Assembly (NCBI GenBank): GCA_903900335.1
Contig: CAIUMP010000057.1
Coordinates: 1-35,640 of the forward strand
DNA: 35,640 nucleotides
DNA from: an uncultured Ignavibacteriota bacterium
GTDB taxonomy: Bacteria > Bacteroidota > Ignavibacteria > Palsa-1295
Direction of reading: 5' to 3'
Shown: positions 8,913 through 17,230 of the stretch, one piece after another
How the letters are laid out: each line of letters starts with the position of its first letter
Numbering within the stretch: position 1 is the stretch's first letter
Program-made: the position numbers and the translations under genes
The notes under the pieces: model-generated
What the model was told of the DNA's origin: nothing
What the model saw: the letters and a program-made list of their open reading frames with translations, nothing else
Database searches by the model: none

Positions 8913-8932
8913 AGGTCACAAATAAGTGACCT
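8913..8932. promoter_or_regulatory. Perfect 7-bp dyad, possible operator
   Basis: AGGTCAC (8913-8919) and GTGACCT (8926-8932) are inverted repeats separated by AAATAA. The dyad lies 65-84 bases upstream of the ATG of the 690-aa T9SS gene, in a 165-base intergenic gap. Symmetry and spacing fit a dimeric regulator site. An RNA hairpin is possible, but no T-tract follows on either strand directly. Confidence 0.4.
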
Positions 8933-8960
8933 CCTTCTAAAAAACCATTCCTCGTTCACA

Positions 8961-9008
8961 TCAGGCTATACCTTGATATTGCAAATCAAATATCAAGGTA
9001 TCACCTGA
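8961..9008 (-). terminator. Long imperfect palindrome just past the helicase stop
   Basis: A perfect 13-bp stem (8968-8980 with 8989-9001) has an 8-base loop. It extends through a two-base mismatch to a further 5 bp (TCAGG 8961-8965 with CCTGA 9004-9008). It begins within 6 bases of the helicase stop at 9014, so it probably ends or protects that transcript. It lacks an immediate T-tract; the first T-run on the minus strand is about 20 bases further on. It could instead be a mobile palindromic repeat. Confidence 0.5.
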
Positions 9009-9013
9009 TAACC

Positions 9014-10492
9014 CTACCTCTCCCGTCGTCTGCCCCCACCACCCTGCTTCGGACCACCGGGTCTCCCGCCAGAATGCGGCTTTGGCTTGCCTTGCTGGCC
9101 GCCTCGGTTGTCGGGGCGTGGGCCGCGGTTATCTCCCTGGGCATTAGAGTCTCGAGCGGGACGCTGCGAGCCGCGCGAGGGATGCTCCTGCGCACCACGC
9201 GGTGGCTGCTGGTGACGGGCAACTCCGCCCTGTGCTGGTGGGCGTCCTGAATTCGCGTGTTGGCCACCACCACCTGCTGGGGCACCTCTGCGGGCTGGTG
9301 CACCGCCACGTCCTGGTGCTGGCCCACGCGGAACGGCGGGTGCAACCTTTGTGCTCGGCATTGTTGCAATCGCGCCATCGCGAGCAACAGGAATGTGCCG
9401 ACGTGTCAGCTTTTCGATGTCGCGGACAAACGCCTTTTCATCCGGCGCGCAGAAGGAGATGGCATTGCCCTCGGCTCCGGCGCGGCCTGTGCGGCCAATG
9501 CGATGCACGTACGTCTCCGGCACATTCGGGATCTCGTAGTTGATGACGTACTCCAAGTCATCGACATCAATGCCGCGTGCGGCGATGTCGGTGGCAACAA
9601 GCACACGCGTTTTCCGCGATTTGAAATTATCCAGCGCGCGCTGACGAGCATTCTGCGCTTTGTTGCCATGAATCGCCTCAGCACCGATGCCGTTACGCAG
9701 CAGGTTGCGCACAACGACATCCGCGCCATGCTTCGTGCGCGTGAAGACGAGCGCGGTTTCAATGTTCCGGTCTTCGAGCAAGTGGATCAGCAGATCCATC
9801 TTGCGCGCCTTATCAACATAGTACAGCGTCTGCTGAATGAGATCAACTGTCGCGGCGGGCGGCGTTACTGACACCTTCACCGGATGATCGAGAATATCAT
9901 GCGCCAGCGAGACGATCGCCGGTGGCATCGTTGCGGAGAAGAACAGCGATTGCCGCTTCTGCGGAAGCACGGCAAGTATCTGCTTCACATCGCGGACGAA
10001 ACCCATGTCGAGCATTCGATCGGCCTCATCGAGCACGAAGATCTCGACATGCTGAAGCGACACGTAACCCTGATCCATTAGATCGAGCAAGCGCCCCGGC
10101 GTAGCGACGACGATATCGACGCCGCGGTGCAAGGCCATCGTCTGCTGCCCCTGCTTGACTCCGCCAAAAATAACGACGCTGCTCAGATGCGTATGCCGTC
10201 CATACGCAAGGAAACTCTCTTCGATCTGCACCGCCAGCTCACGCGTTGGCGTGAGCACCAGGCAACGGATATTCTTCTTGCGGCCAGCCGGCTTGTTGGT
10301 GGTCAGTAGCTGGATGATCGGCACAGCAAACGCGGCGGTCTTGCCCGTGCCCGTCTGCGCGACACCGAGGAGGTCCTTCCCCTGCAACACGATAGGAATA
10401 GCCTGCTCCTGAATGGGAGTAGGCGTGCGATATCCCTCTTCGTGCAACGATTTCAGGATAGGATCAATAATGTTTAATGCTTCGAATGGCAT
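9014..10492 (-). CDS. rhlE: DEAD-box ATP-dependent RNA helicase, RhlE type
   Basis: The product is 492 aa from ATG 10492, beginning MPFEALNIIDPIL. All core motifs are present: Q-motif (GYRTPTPIQ), I (AQTGTGKT), Ia (PTRELA), Ib (TPGR), II (DEAD), III (SAT), V (ATDIAARGIDV) and VI (HRIGRTGRAG). The two RecA-like domains take up about residues 1-370. The remaining about 120 residues are a low-complexity tail rich in Gly, Pro, Arg and Gln, as in many RhlE-like helicases that bind RNA non-specifically. Probable roles are ribosome assembly, mRNA turnover or cold adaptation. The frame could extend to 10603, but the added sequence is not helicase-like and the Q-motif spacing supports 10492. It stands alone between two T9SS cargo genes on the same strand. 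Confidence 0.92.
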   Translation of the reverse strand: MPFEALNIIDPILKSLHEEGYRTPTPIQEQAIPIVLQGKDLLGVAQTGTGKTAAFAVPIIQLLTTNKPAGRKKNIRCLVLTPTRELAVQIEESFLAYGRHTHLSSVVIFGGVKQGQQTMALHRGVDIVVATPGRLLDLMDQGYVSLQHVEIFVLDEADRMLDMGFVRDVKQILAVLPQKRQSLFFSATMPPAIVSLAHDILDHPVKVSVTPPAATVDLIQQTLYYVDKARKMDLLIHLLEDRNIETALVFTRTKHGADVVVRNLLRNGIGAEAIHGNKAQNARQRALDNFKSRKTRVLVATDIAARGIDVDDLEYVINYEIPNVPETYVHRIGRTGRAGAEGNAISFCAPDEKAFVRDIEKLTRRHIPVARDGAIATMPSTKVAPAVPRGPAPGRGGAPARRGAPAGGGGQHANSGRPPAQGGVARHQQPPRGAQEHPSRGSQRPARDSNAQGDNRGPRPDNRGGQQGKPKPHSGGRPGGPKQGGGGRRRER

Positions 10493-10622
10493 GAGATTCA
10501 GTAAAATATTCTGGTGAGAAATGCTTGGTAATAAGAGCGGCCACGGAAAAGCGCATGGCTCTCGCAAGGGGCTGCTGAAGGTGCTCAGCAGGGTAGGCAA
10601 CAAAACTTGGGCCGTCTAAACT

Positions 10623-10635
10623 CCCTTAGTAAGGG
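10623..10635 (-). terminator. Small hairpin downstream of the 755-aa T9SS gene
   Basis: CCCTT-AGT-AAGGG lies 48 bases past the stop of the minus-strand gene ending at 10683. It has a 5-bp stem and three-base loop, the same design as the array at 130-479, and no strong T-tract. It may be a weak terminator or a solitary repeat unit. The rest of 10493-10682 shows nothing clear. Confidence 0.25.
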
Positions 10636-10682
10636 TTCATTGCCGCTGTTCGAAATCAGGGTCGAATTATCTGAAGGATATG

Positions 10683-12950
10683 CTACCGTTGAATCATCAT
10701 CGGCACGCGCTGGAGGCGCTGCCCATTCATCCTCACCACACACTCATACATCCCCGGCGGCAGGCCGCGCGCATCCCACGTGAAGGAGTGCTCGCCCACG
10801 CCAAGCTCGCCGGAGAAGAGCGTCGCTACTTTGTTACCGAGGAGATCGAATATTGATACTTCGGCTGGACTACTTTGTTCCGATGTAAAGCTAACAATAG
10901 TGTTGTTGGTCAATGGATTTGGATGCACCTCAAACTGCGGCGCACCCGAAAGCACCGTTGTGTGCACCGCACCCGACGAGAAATCCACTTCCACCACATA
11001 CGACTCATACGCGAAAAGCAACACCTGATGGTCATTCAGCCAGTGAACTAGCACGTGGTTCGCATTGTGCATTGGCACAACAAACGGCATCCAGTGCGCG
11101 CCGCCATCGGTAGTGTGGGAGAGGAAGACGGTATCGAATGCAACAGCGGAGGAGCTTGCGCTCGTTGCAACAACACCAATCTGACGATTGTAGAAACCCA
11201 TACCGAGGCTATCACCGGGTGAATGGAGGGAAGACCAATTGAGACCCGCGTCGGTCGAAATCAGGAGGTCGGAGGTCGCCTGTGCCAAAATGGTCTTGCT
11301 ATCGAGAACCTGGAGGCGTCGGACGACGGACTGGGTACCGCTCATCACATTGTTTATATCATTCCAGCTCTGACCGCCATCGGAAGTTCGAAGAATCGTC
11401 CCATCCGAGCCACCCGCAACACCTATGTTTGAATCCAGGAAAGCGAGAGACTCCAGAAACGAAGGTGTCGTGGTTGCAACGGGGGTCCAAGTGACTCCCG
11501 CATTGGTAGATCGGGAGATGTAACCGAAGTCGCCCACAATGACACCGATTTTGGGGCTAGGAAACGCCATCCCGTGCAGCCGTTCGGTCGTATGGCTGAC
11601 GGGGTGTGTGAATGTCTTGCCTGAATCCGTTGATCTCGAGATCGAACCGGCCCATCCGCAGACCATCACCAAAGACTTCCCATCGGAATAAATGGAATTT
11701 GAATTCGACCCCGCCGAACTGGCCACGCTATCACATGGCAGCCACGTTCTGCCGCCATCTGAAGTCAATTGGACAATACCACTTTCATCAAATGTGTATC
11801 CATTCATCCCAGACGTTGGGAAGGAGATATCTAAGAAATCCATCATACCGATTGGGTTGACAAGACTATACCCATTATAAGTCGATACGGCACGGCAGTC
11901 CTCTCCCACCTGATAGATGGTTCCATTGGCGGCCGCTCCGGCACAGAATCGCCACGAAGCGATGTTCTGATTCCCATCGGCATCCCATCCCCACGTTACC
12001 CAACCGCGTGTCCAGTGCTGCTGACCTTTCTTGTCAGTACAGGAGTAGTCATCTCCCCGAAGGATAGTGGTCGTCGGGGTTAGCGCGGAATTATTCGTAT
12101 TGTGAACGATACCATACACTGGTCCGGAGAAGGGTTGGGCCCGAAAGGTGGAATCCGGATCGACCCCTCTCGGATCGACCGAGCCCCTTATTATGTAGAG
12201 AGGTAAGACGGGGCGAACCGGCGAAACAATAATTGTGTCAGGCCCACCCATCGCGACAGCAGGGAAGTCAATGTGACGAACCATTGCGGGCAGGGACGTG
12301 TAGGGGAACGCGACTGGCACCCAGGACTTGCCGCTATCGACCGTCTGGAAGATCGCCGTGTCGTTTCCGACAACAACACCAACGGCCGGATTACCGAATG
12401 AAATCGCGTTAAGTTGCTTTTGCGTCCCGAGTGGAATGGTTGTCCAATGAACCCCTTTGTCCATCGAGCGAAGCATCATTCCAGAATCGCCGACTGCGAT
12501 AAGTACTCCGTTGCCATTATTAACGATGGCGCGGATCGTATTTTGCGTACCAAGTTTCACAGGAACCCAATTTACACCCAGATTCCCGCTACGGCTCATT
12601 GTCCCTTGTGAACCCGCAATGACAATATGCGATGAATCCGCGAATGCGACCGCGTACAGTGTTATCAAGGGTGATATGTTTGCCTCAATGGTGCCAAGAC
12701 CATACCCACCGGGCCTAAAATGTCCATTTGAAGGGATAAAAATGACCGGCGTCATAACCACACCCGAATCGCCTACGCAAAATAATCTTCCATTCGGGGT
12801 TGCGGCAATTCCGCGAAGCGTAATGTGCCGAGGACCAATAGGCGTGATCTGCTGCGCGCCGGCAGCAACCGGCACGATCAAACGGAGAATTAGCGAAAGC
12901 CTGAGAATCCAGGCAGTAGCATTGCCAGGAATAGTTGAGTTCAACGACAT
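10683..12950 (-). CDS. T9SS type A sorted Asp-box repeat protein, 755 aa
   Basis: I chose ATG 12950 over the TTG at 12968. The N-terminus is a Sec signal peptide (ILRLSLILRLIVPVAAGAQ). The body carries at least eight Asp-box-like motifs (SMDKGVHW, TVDSGKSW, TSDGGRTW, STDSGKTF, STNAGVTW, TSDGGQSW, STDAGLNW, TTDGGAHW) and resembles the Ycf48-like stress-protein propeller. The C-terminal about 80 residues are a type A sorting domain: VHPNPLTNNTIVSF, then FDLLGNKVATLFSGELGVGE, then GMYECVVRMNG. The protein is expected outside the cell or on its surface. It is a distant paralogue of the 690- and 603-aa proteins. Partner and ligand are unknown. Confidence 0.85.
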   Translation of the reverse strand: MSLNSTIPGNATAWILRLSLILRLIVPVAAGAQQITPIGPRHITLRGIAATPNGRLFCVGDSGVVMTPVIFIPSNGHFRPGGYGLGTIEANISPLITLYAVAFADSSHIVIAGSQGTMSRSGNLGVNWVPVKLGTQNTIRAIVNNGNGVLIAVGDSGMMLRSMDKGVHWTTIPLGTQKQLNAISFGNPAVGVVVGNDTAIFQTVDSGKSWVPVAFPYTSLPAMVRHIDFPAVAMGGPDTIIVSPVRPVLPLYIIRGSVDPRGVDPDSTFRAQPFSGPVYGIVHNTNNSALTPTTTILRGDDYSCTDKKGQQHWTRGWVTWGWDADGNQNIASWRFCAGAAANGTIYQVGEDCRAVSTYNGYSLVNPIGMMDFLDISFPTSGMNGYTFDESGIVQLTSDGGRTWLPCDSVASSAGSNSNSIYSDGKSLVMVCGWAGSISRSTDSGKTFTHPVSHTTERLHGMAFPSPKIGVIVGDFGYISRSTNAGVTWTPVATTTPSFLESLAFLDSNIGVAGGSDGTILRTSDGGQSWNDINNVMSGTQSVVRRLQVLDSKTILAQATSDLLISTDAGLNWSSLHSPGDSLGMGFYNRQIGVVATSASSSAVAFDTVFLSHTTDGGAHWMPFVVPMHNANHVLVHWLNDHQVLLFAYESYVVEVDFSSGAVHTTVLSGAPQFEVHPNPLTNNTIVSFTSEQSSPAEVSIFDLLGNKVATLFSGELGVGEHSFTWDARGLPPGMYECVVRMNGQRLQRVPMMIQR
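10731..10847 (-). repeat. T9SS sorting-domain DNA cassette, copy 2
   Basis: This 117-bp stretch aligns without gaps to 6821-6937 and 13095-13211. The part coding for the HSFTWDARG / GMYECVVRM strands is nearly identical at the DNA level. Confidence 0.7.
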
Positions 12951-13049
12951 GAGATGTGAATGCGACAAGAATATTTCATAGCTTTTCCAGCCTACGAACG
13001 ACCGAGCTATGGAGAACTTGCTACAAAGATACGGCGCAAATCCGGTGCG

Positions 13050-14861
13050 TCATCGTTCGAGAATTATCGGAATATGCTGCACGCTTCCATTCATCCTCAC
13101 CACACACTCATACATCCCCGTCGACAGGCCGCGCGCATCCCAGGTGAAGGAGTGCTCACCCACAGAAAGCTCACCGGAAAAGAGGCGAGCGACTTCGGTG
13201 CCGAGGAGATTGCGGATGGTGATTTGTGCCACAGCACTCTCGCTGGAGGAGAGTTTTAGCGTGGTTGTCGAGGAGAGGGGATTGGGTTGGATGCTATTGA
13301 TCTGAAACGGCGAACCAGTTGCCATGTAATGCAGGAGCAGCGAATCCCCGCAGCCATCGAAATCAATCTCAACTGAATCGGCACCGTCTGCGGAGAGGGC
13401 TTGGCAATCGCAGTTAAGGCGCTTGCCGAAGAGGTGCGCGTAATCGAGATAGATTTTGGCAGAGGGAGATGCGAGATACGTATTGAACGTAAGCTGCAAA
13501 ATAGGATTTGGAAGCTCCGTGTTCGAATCTCCCTTGATGGTAAGTTCGAGAACCCCTCCACGCACACTCGAATCTGTAATAACCCATGAAGGCGGCAGCT
13601 TCACACCCTGCAACCCCAGCGCCGAATCAAACCGAATGACGATATGCCCGGAGTCGATGCCGAGTTGGGATTGATCGGCGGTCAGGTTTAGCGTTACAGC
13701 GGTGCCCGCTTTAATGATCGTTCGCTTAGTGCTGTCGGGGAATGCGAAGCCCGTGCGGAAGTATTGCATCGAATCTACGTCGAGGGACCAGAGTGTCGAA
13801 CGAGTAGTTGAGTCAACTGAGAAAATGTAAACCTGATTATTCTTTACATAAAAGCGCTGATCAGGCAAGATAAGATCGGGTTGACCACATAGGTATTTCC
13901 ATGAAACGCCTTGATCGATAGAAAGATAGCATCCGGAAGGGAGCATCACATAGAGGCTATCTAATGTGCCGCGAATACACCCGCTCGAAGTGTAGCCATC
14001 CTCCCCATTTTTGAGACGATATTGAGGAGGAAACGAATAAATGACTCTCCAAGTGTCTCCGGCGTCGTCCGTTCGTATGATTGTTCCCCAAACGGTGTTC
14101 GCGAAGTATGTCTTAGTTCCTGGAATAGCGAGCGGCTGGTAACTGGTGCTGTCGTGACCAATCGAATTCCATGAATGACCACCATCTGTCGTTCTAAACC
14201 AAGGATAGTCTTGGAAGTAATCATACCATGCTAACAACCCAGTATCATCATCGGCAAATGCGAATCCGCCAGAGACTTCGCCCCCGACATTAACACCAGA
14301 CGAAACCCACGTAGAGCCTTCATCCCAGGAAACAGGGTTCCAACCTCCGTAACCATTGTAATCAAGACCGCCAAACGTAGAAAGGAACAGCCCACCTGAT
14401 TTTTTGTCATAGTAGATTCCGTAAGAATCGACACCACTTCCCACACAGAACTTCCACGTTTCTCCTCCGTCGGTTGTCTTATAGCATCCATCTCCGCATA
14501 TCCAACCAGTGAGGCTGTCTTTAAAGGTAAAATCGCGAACAACACTCCCCGAGTTGGGGGGGAATACGATTCGTTTCCAACTTAAACCGCCGTCGGTAGT
14601 CTTTCTCAAACCACTAACGAGTGTGTCGTCAACGATCTTTGCATCCGAGACGAACCCTACTCGTGGAGGACCGGGATGATCGATGAAATAGATTACGAAA
14701 ATATCAGCGTCGATTTTTGTAAGTAATTTTTTCCATTGTGCTTCAGCGTTATGGGTAAGTATGGCCAGAAGAGATAATGACAATAGCACGCGACTGACCA
14801 AGCCCGCAAACGCGGGCCTGGTCTCACATGCTTCAGAATAGATTAATGTAGTCTTCCGCAT
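13050..14861 (-). CDS. T9SS type A sorted Asp-box protein with cohesin-like domain, 603 aa
   Basis: ATG 14861 is preferred to GTG 14897. It overlaps the preceding IGGG-repeat gene by 19 bp, which suggests co-transcription. The signal peptide is unusual: a long n-region (residues 1-24) precedes the hydrophobic core LLSLSLLAIL and the site NAEAQ. The n-region is encoded over a perfect palindrome at 14802-14817. Residues about 30-350 hold at least six Asp-box-like motifs (TTDGGLSW, TTDGGETW, TTDGGHSW, TDDAGDTW, SIDQGVSW). About 380-500 looks like a cohesin-type beta-sandwich (AGTAVTLNL, FDSALGLQGVKLP). The C-terminus is a type A sorting domain (QPNPLSSTTTLKL, NLLGTEVARLFSGELSVGE). It is probably a surface protein; its function is unknown. 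Confidence 0.82.
   Translation of the reverse strand: MRKTTLIYSEACETRPAFAGLVSRVLLSLSLLAILTHNAEAQWKKLLTKIDADIFVIYFIDHPGPPRVGFVSDAKIVDDTLVSGLRKTTDGGLSWKRIVFPPNSGSVVRDFTFKDSLTGWICGDGCYKTTDGGETWKFCVGSGVDSYGIYYDKKSGGLFLSTFGGLDYNGYGGWNPVSWDEGSTWVSSGVNVGGEVSGGFAFADDDTGLLAWYDYFQDYPWFRTTDGGHSWNSIGHDSTSYQPLAIPGTKTYFANTVWGTIIRTDDAGDTWRVIYSFPPQYRLKNGEDGYTSSGCIRGTLDSLYVMLPSGCYLSIDQGVSWKYLCGQPDLILPDQRFYVKNNQVYIFSVDSTTRSTLWSLDVDSMQYFRTGFAFPDSTKRTIIKAGTAVTLNLTADQSQLGIDSGHIVIRFDSALGLQGVKLPPSWVITDSSVRGGVLELTIKGDSNTELPNPILQLTFNTYLASPSAKIYLDYAHLFGKRLNCDCQALSADGADSVEIDFDGCGDSLLLHYMATGSPFQINSIQPNPLSSTTTLKLSSSESAVAQITIRNLLGTEVARLFSGELSVGEHSFTWDARGLSTGMYECVVRMNGSVQHIPIILER
13095..13211 (-). repeat. T9SS sorting-domain DNA cassette, copy 3
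   Basis: Gap-free alignment to 6821-6937 (about 85% identity) and 10731-10847. The three copies share the same phase in three different genes. Confidence 0.7.
14802..14817. repeat. Palindrome inside the signal-peptide coding region
   Basis: GCCCGC (14802-14807) and GCGGGC (14812-14817) form a perfect 6-bp stem with loop AAAC, inside the coding frame of the 603-aa T9SS protein. It encodes part of ETRPAFAGLVS, an odd segment for a signal peptide n-region. This is consistent with a small palindromic element captured in the gene. Confidence 0.45.
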
Positions 14862-17128
14862 ATCTTGAAATAGAAACCATGATCCCAAAGGGTACACGGA
14901 CTACCGGTAAGATCACCGTATGTTCTCACAATGAACCAGTTGGTTATTGGGAGTACCATTAATCCATTCCAGGGTGCCGGTAGAGTTGGATTCAGTCCCG
15001 TGACAGTAACACTCCCACAGCTAAGACCTTGAAAGGCGGTCGTATCGTTCAAATTCGCATCCTCTTCTCTCCGGGTGACTGTTATAGAGGCATTCTTCAG
15101 TGTGTCAAAACCAGTGATTGGAGCTTTCAGAGTCAAGCAAACGATATAGACACCGACGTGCGGATGGAATATTTTTTGAACACCCACGTCTGCGGTCGCA
15201 TTGTATCCGATTGTGCTAAACAGGGATCCTGTCCCAGCAGGTATGTCTCCCCATGCTGTGATCGTGTTATCCTTGTAGGTCGAACCATAGAAGGGGGTAA
15301 TTTGGGGGCTTGTCGATGTGTTGTCGTTCTCTCCATATACCGTCATGTACCCCTTGTTCGCGAACGTCACTGCGTTGGAGCGGTGCAGGTCGTCCGTGCC
15401 ATTGCCAAAGATGCCCAGCGGATCGTCAGGATGCACTGGGCCGACCGCCATTGACGAACCCATCGGAACATTGTATCTTCCGGCGACGAACTGTGCGTAG
15501 CTCTGTGCATTCAACCCAATCCCACCGGGAATAGCGGAGTATTCGCCATTTGTGTCAACGCGGTTTTGCATCCCTCCTGCAATTGTGCTGTGTTCGACGT
15601 AAACAGTATTTAATTGCCCGCCTCCGACGACAGAACACCAACCGCTCCCAGCAATAGTGTTTAGAGACCCCCCGCCTATCGTCCCGTGCTGCCCATCTTC
15701 AAGAATTCTATTCCCCTCCCCTCCCGCAATGGTACAATAATACTCCTCAATGTCATTGCTTTTTCCTCCTCCTATGAAAGAGTTGTCTCCTTCGAACCTA
15801 ATCAAGTTTAGTGTGCCTCCTACGATTGCGGATTGGCTTGTGCTGTCTATGGCGTTAGAGAGACCTCCACCGATAACGCTGTGCTCCTGCCCAGACATCG
15901 TGAGGATGTGATTTAACTCACCTCCCGTAATGGTTCCGTATGGAGAATTAAGAGTATTTGAGGTACCACCTACGATAGCACTGAACGGTGCCACAATCGA
16001 GTTGCCTAATCCACCTCCAAGGAAGCTCCATTTCCCTCCTCCAATGTAATTATCCGAACCTCCAACCAAAACAGCAGTGTCCGAATTGTAATCAATAAGA
16101 TTATGTGATCCTCCGCCAAGGAATCCCGCGTGTGTATGGGCTGCGTTCGAAAAGCCACCTCCTACCGTGGTATAATTGCCATGCGAGGTATTCCCATGAC
16201 CGCCACCCAAAAACTGGTAGTATTGGCCATCGAGTATATTATTACTATCTCCCCCAACTATCGAGGAGTAGAGCGTTGAAGTACCGATGGTGTTGTTCCA
16301 CCCACCACCTATAAACCCTCGCGAGGACTCAACAGTGTTATAGCCACCGCCGACAACCGAACTCGACCAAGCGTTGTATGTGAGGTGGTTCGTCCATCCT
16401 CCTCCAATAACACCAAAGCTCGGATTGTCTTCAACATTGGCATACCCCCCTCCGATAAAATTATGATCGGCTCCGGTTGCGTTGATGTAATTACTATCTC
16501 CTCCGGAGATCGCGCAAAAAGGTCCTTGTACGAAGTTTCTCCAGCCTCCACTGATCGAAGAATAGTCCGCTCCTTCCACAATGGTGTTCACCTTCCCTCC
16601 TGCTATTACTGCGTAGCTCGCTGATGCGATCTTGTTGAATTGCCCACCAGCGATAACAGATTCACCGACTCCGGTTGTATCCCACCCTGTGTTCACTCCT
16701 TCGATCCGGTTCGAATCACCGCCTCCGATGAATGTTCCCAATTGTTCGGAGAAGTTATTCTTACCTCCAACAATAGATTCGAGGACATTGGTCAATTGAT
16801 TGTGTCTTCCGCCTGCAATAACACTTACTCCCTCGGTAACCAGATTTTCTAGACCGCCGCCTATGAAGCTCCCCGTATCGTCACCGTCAAGCGTTAGTGG
16901 GGACGCATCTGCGATTTGGTTGTCGCGCCCACCCGCGATCGCAGACAGCCGATTGGAAATGAAGTTATGCACTCCTCCGACGATACTTGACCCTCGGGCG
17001 CTGTCATATATCCAATTTCCTCCTCCGCCACCTATAAAACAAAGCGGTGCGTAGCTAAGAATGGTGTTATTCTTGCCGCCTACAATTGCGGAGCTGTCAG
17101 AACTGATAGTGTGCCCACTGCCTCCCAC
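14843..17128 (-). CDS. IGGG-N repeat surface protein, C-terminal part (downstream of in-frame stop)
   Basis: The product is 761 aa from GTG 17128. The frame is open back to TAA 17228-17230 and continues the same frame as the 258-aa ORF upstream, so the repeats begin about 35 codons earlier than this start. It holds about 32 repeats of 15-25 residues with consensus (F/A/S)I(G/V/A)GGxxNxI, such as FIGGGDSNRI, SIVGGDSNNI and TIAGGEGNRI. The last is SAIPGGIGLNA followed by FVAGRYNVPMGSS, the pattern of beta-helical or YadA-head-like stalks. The C-terminal about 190 residues (DPLGIFGNG onward) form a different, probably beta-rich domain. There is no T9SS sorting domain. Whether this part is translated is doubtful: no signal peptide and no ribosome binding site are apparent at 17128. 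Confidence 0.6.
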   Translation of the reverse strand: MGGSGHTISSDSSAIVGGKNNTILSYAPLCFIGGGGGNWIYDSARGSSIVGGVHNFISNRLSAIAGGRDNQIADASPLTLDGDDTGSFIGGGLENLVTEGVSVIAGGRHNQLTNVLESIVGGKNNFSEQLGTFIGGGDSNRIEGVNTGWDTTGVGESVIAGGQFNKIASASYAVIAGGKVNTIVEGADYSSISGGWRNFVQGPFCAISGGDSNYINATGADHNFIGGGYANVEDNPSFGVIGGGWTNHLTYNAWSSSVVGGGYNTVESSRGFIGGGWNNTIGTSTLYSSIVGGDSNNILDGQYYQFLGGGHGNTSHGNYTTVGGGFSNAAHTHAGFLGGGSHNLIDYNSDTAVLVGGSDNYIGGGKWSFLGGGLGNSIVAPFSAIVGGTSNTLNSPYGTITGGELNHILTMSGQEHSVIGGGLSNAIDSTSQSAIVGGTLNLIRFEGDNSFIGGGKSNDIEEYYCTIAGGEGNRILEDGQHGTIGGGSLNTIAGSGWCSVVGGGQLNTVYVEHSTIAGGMQNRVDTNGEYSAIPGGIGLNAQSYAQFVAGRYNVPMGSSMAVGPVHPDDPLGIFGNGTDDLHRSNAVTFANKGYMTVYGENDNTSTSPQITPFYGSTYKDNTITAWGDIPAGTGSLFSTIGYNATADVGVQKIFHPHVGVYIVCLTLKAPITGFDTLKNASITVTRREEDANLNDTTAFQGLSCGSVTVTGLNPTLPAPWNGLMVLPITNWFIVRTYGDLTGSPCTLWDHGFYFKICGRLH

Positions 17129-17227
17129 AATTGCGCTAAAATTGCTATTTACATAATTTCTGTGATCTCCGGTGGCAGTGTCATTTGCGAAGCCACCACC
17201 TGCAATTACGGAGCCTTGTCCGCTGAT

Positions 17228-17230
17228 TTA
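17228..17230 (-). pseudogene. In-frame TAA interrupting the IGGG-repeat gene (14843-18004)
   Basis: The codon between TTG-N and ISGQGSV is TAA. Translation through it gives TGN-stop-ISGQGSVIAGGGFANDTAT, in which the repeat pattern starts 6 codons later in the same frame. A single base change (for example from AAA, CAA or GAA) would make one 1053-aa protein. Downstream repeats show no decay, so the lesion is recent, a sequencing error, or a recoded or phase-varying stop. Confidence 0.65.

Noticed and set aside
10493-10603. 37-residue N-terminal extension of the RNA helicase
   Set aside because: The added sequence is unlike RhlE N-termini; the Q-motif distance supports ATG 10492.
15519-17221. 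Possible CRISPR-like repetitive region
   Set aside because: The periodicity is in an open reading frame with a protein motif (IGGGxxN); DNA repeats are not exact and spacing varies.
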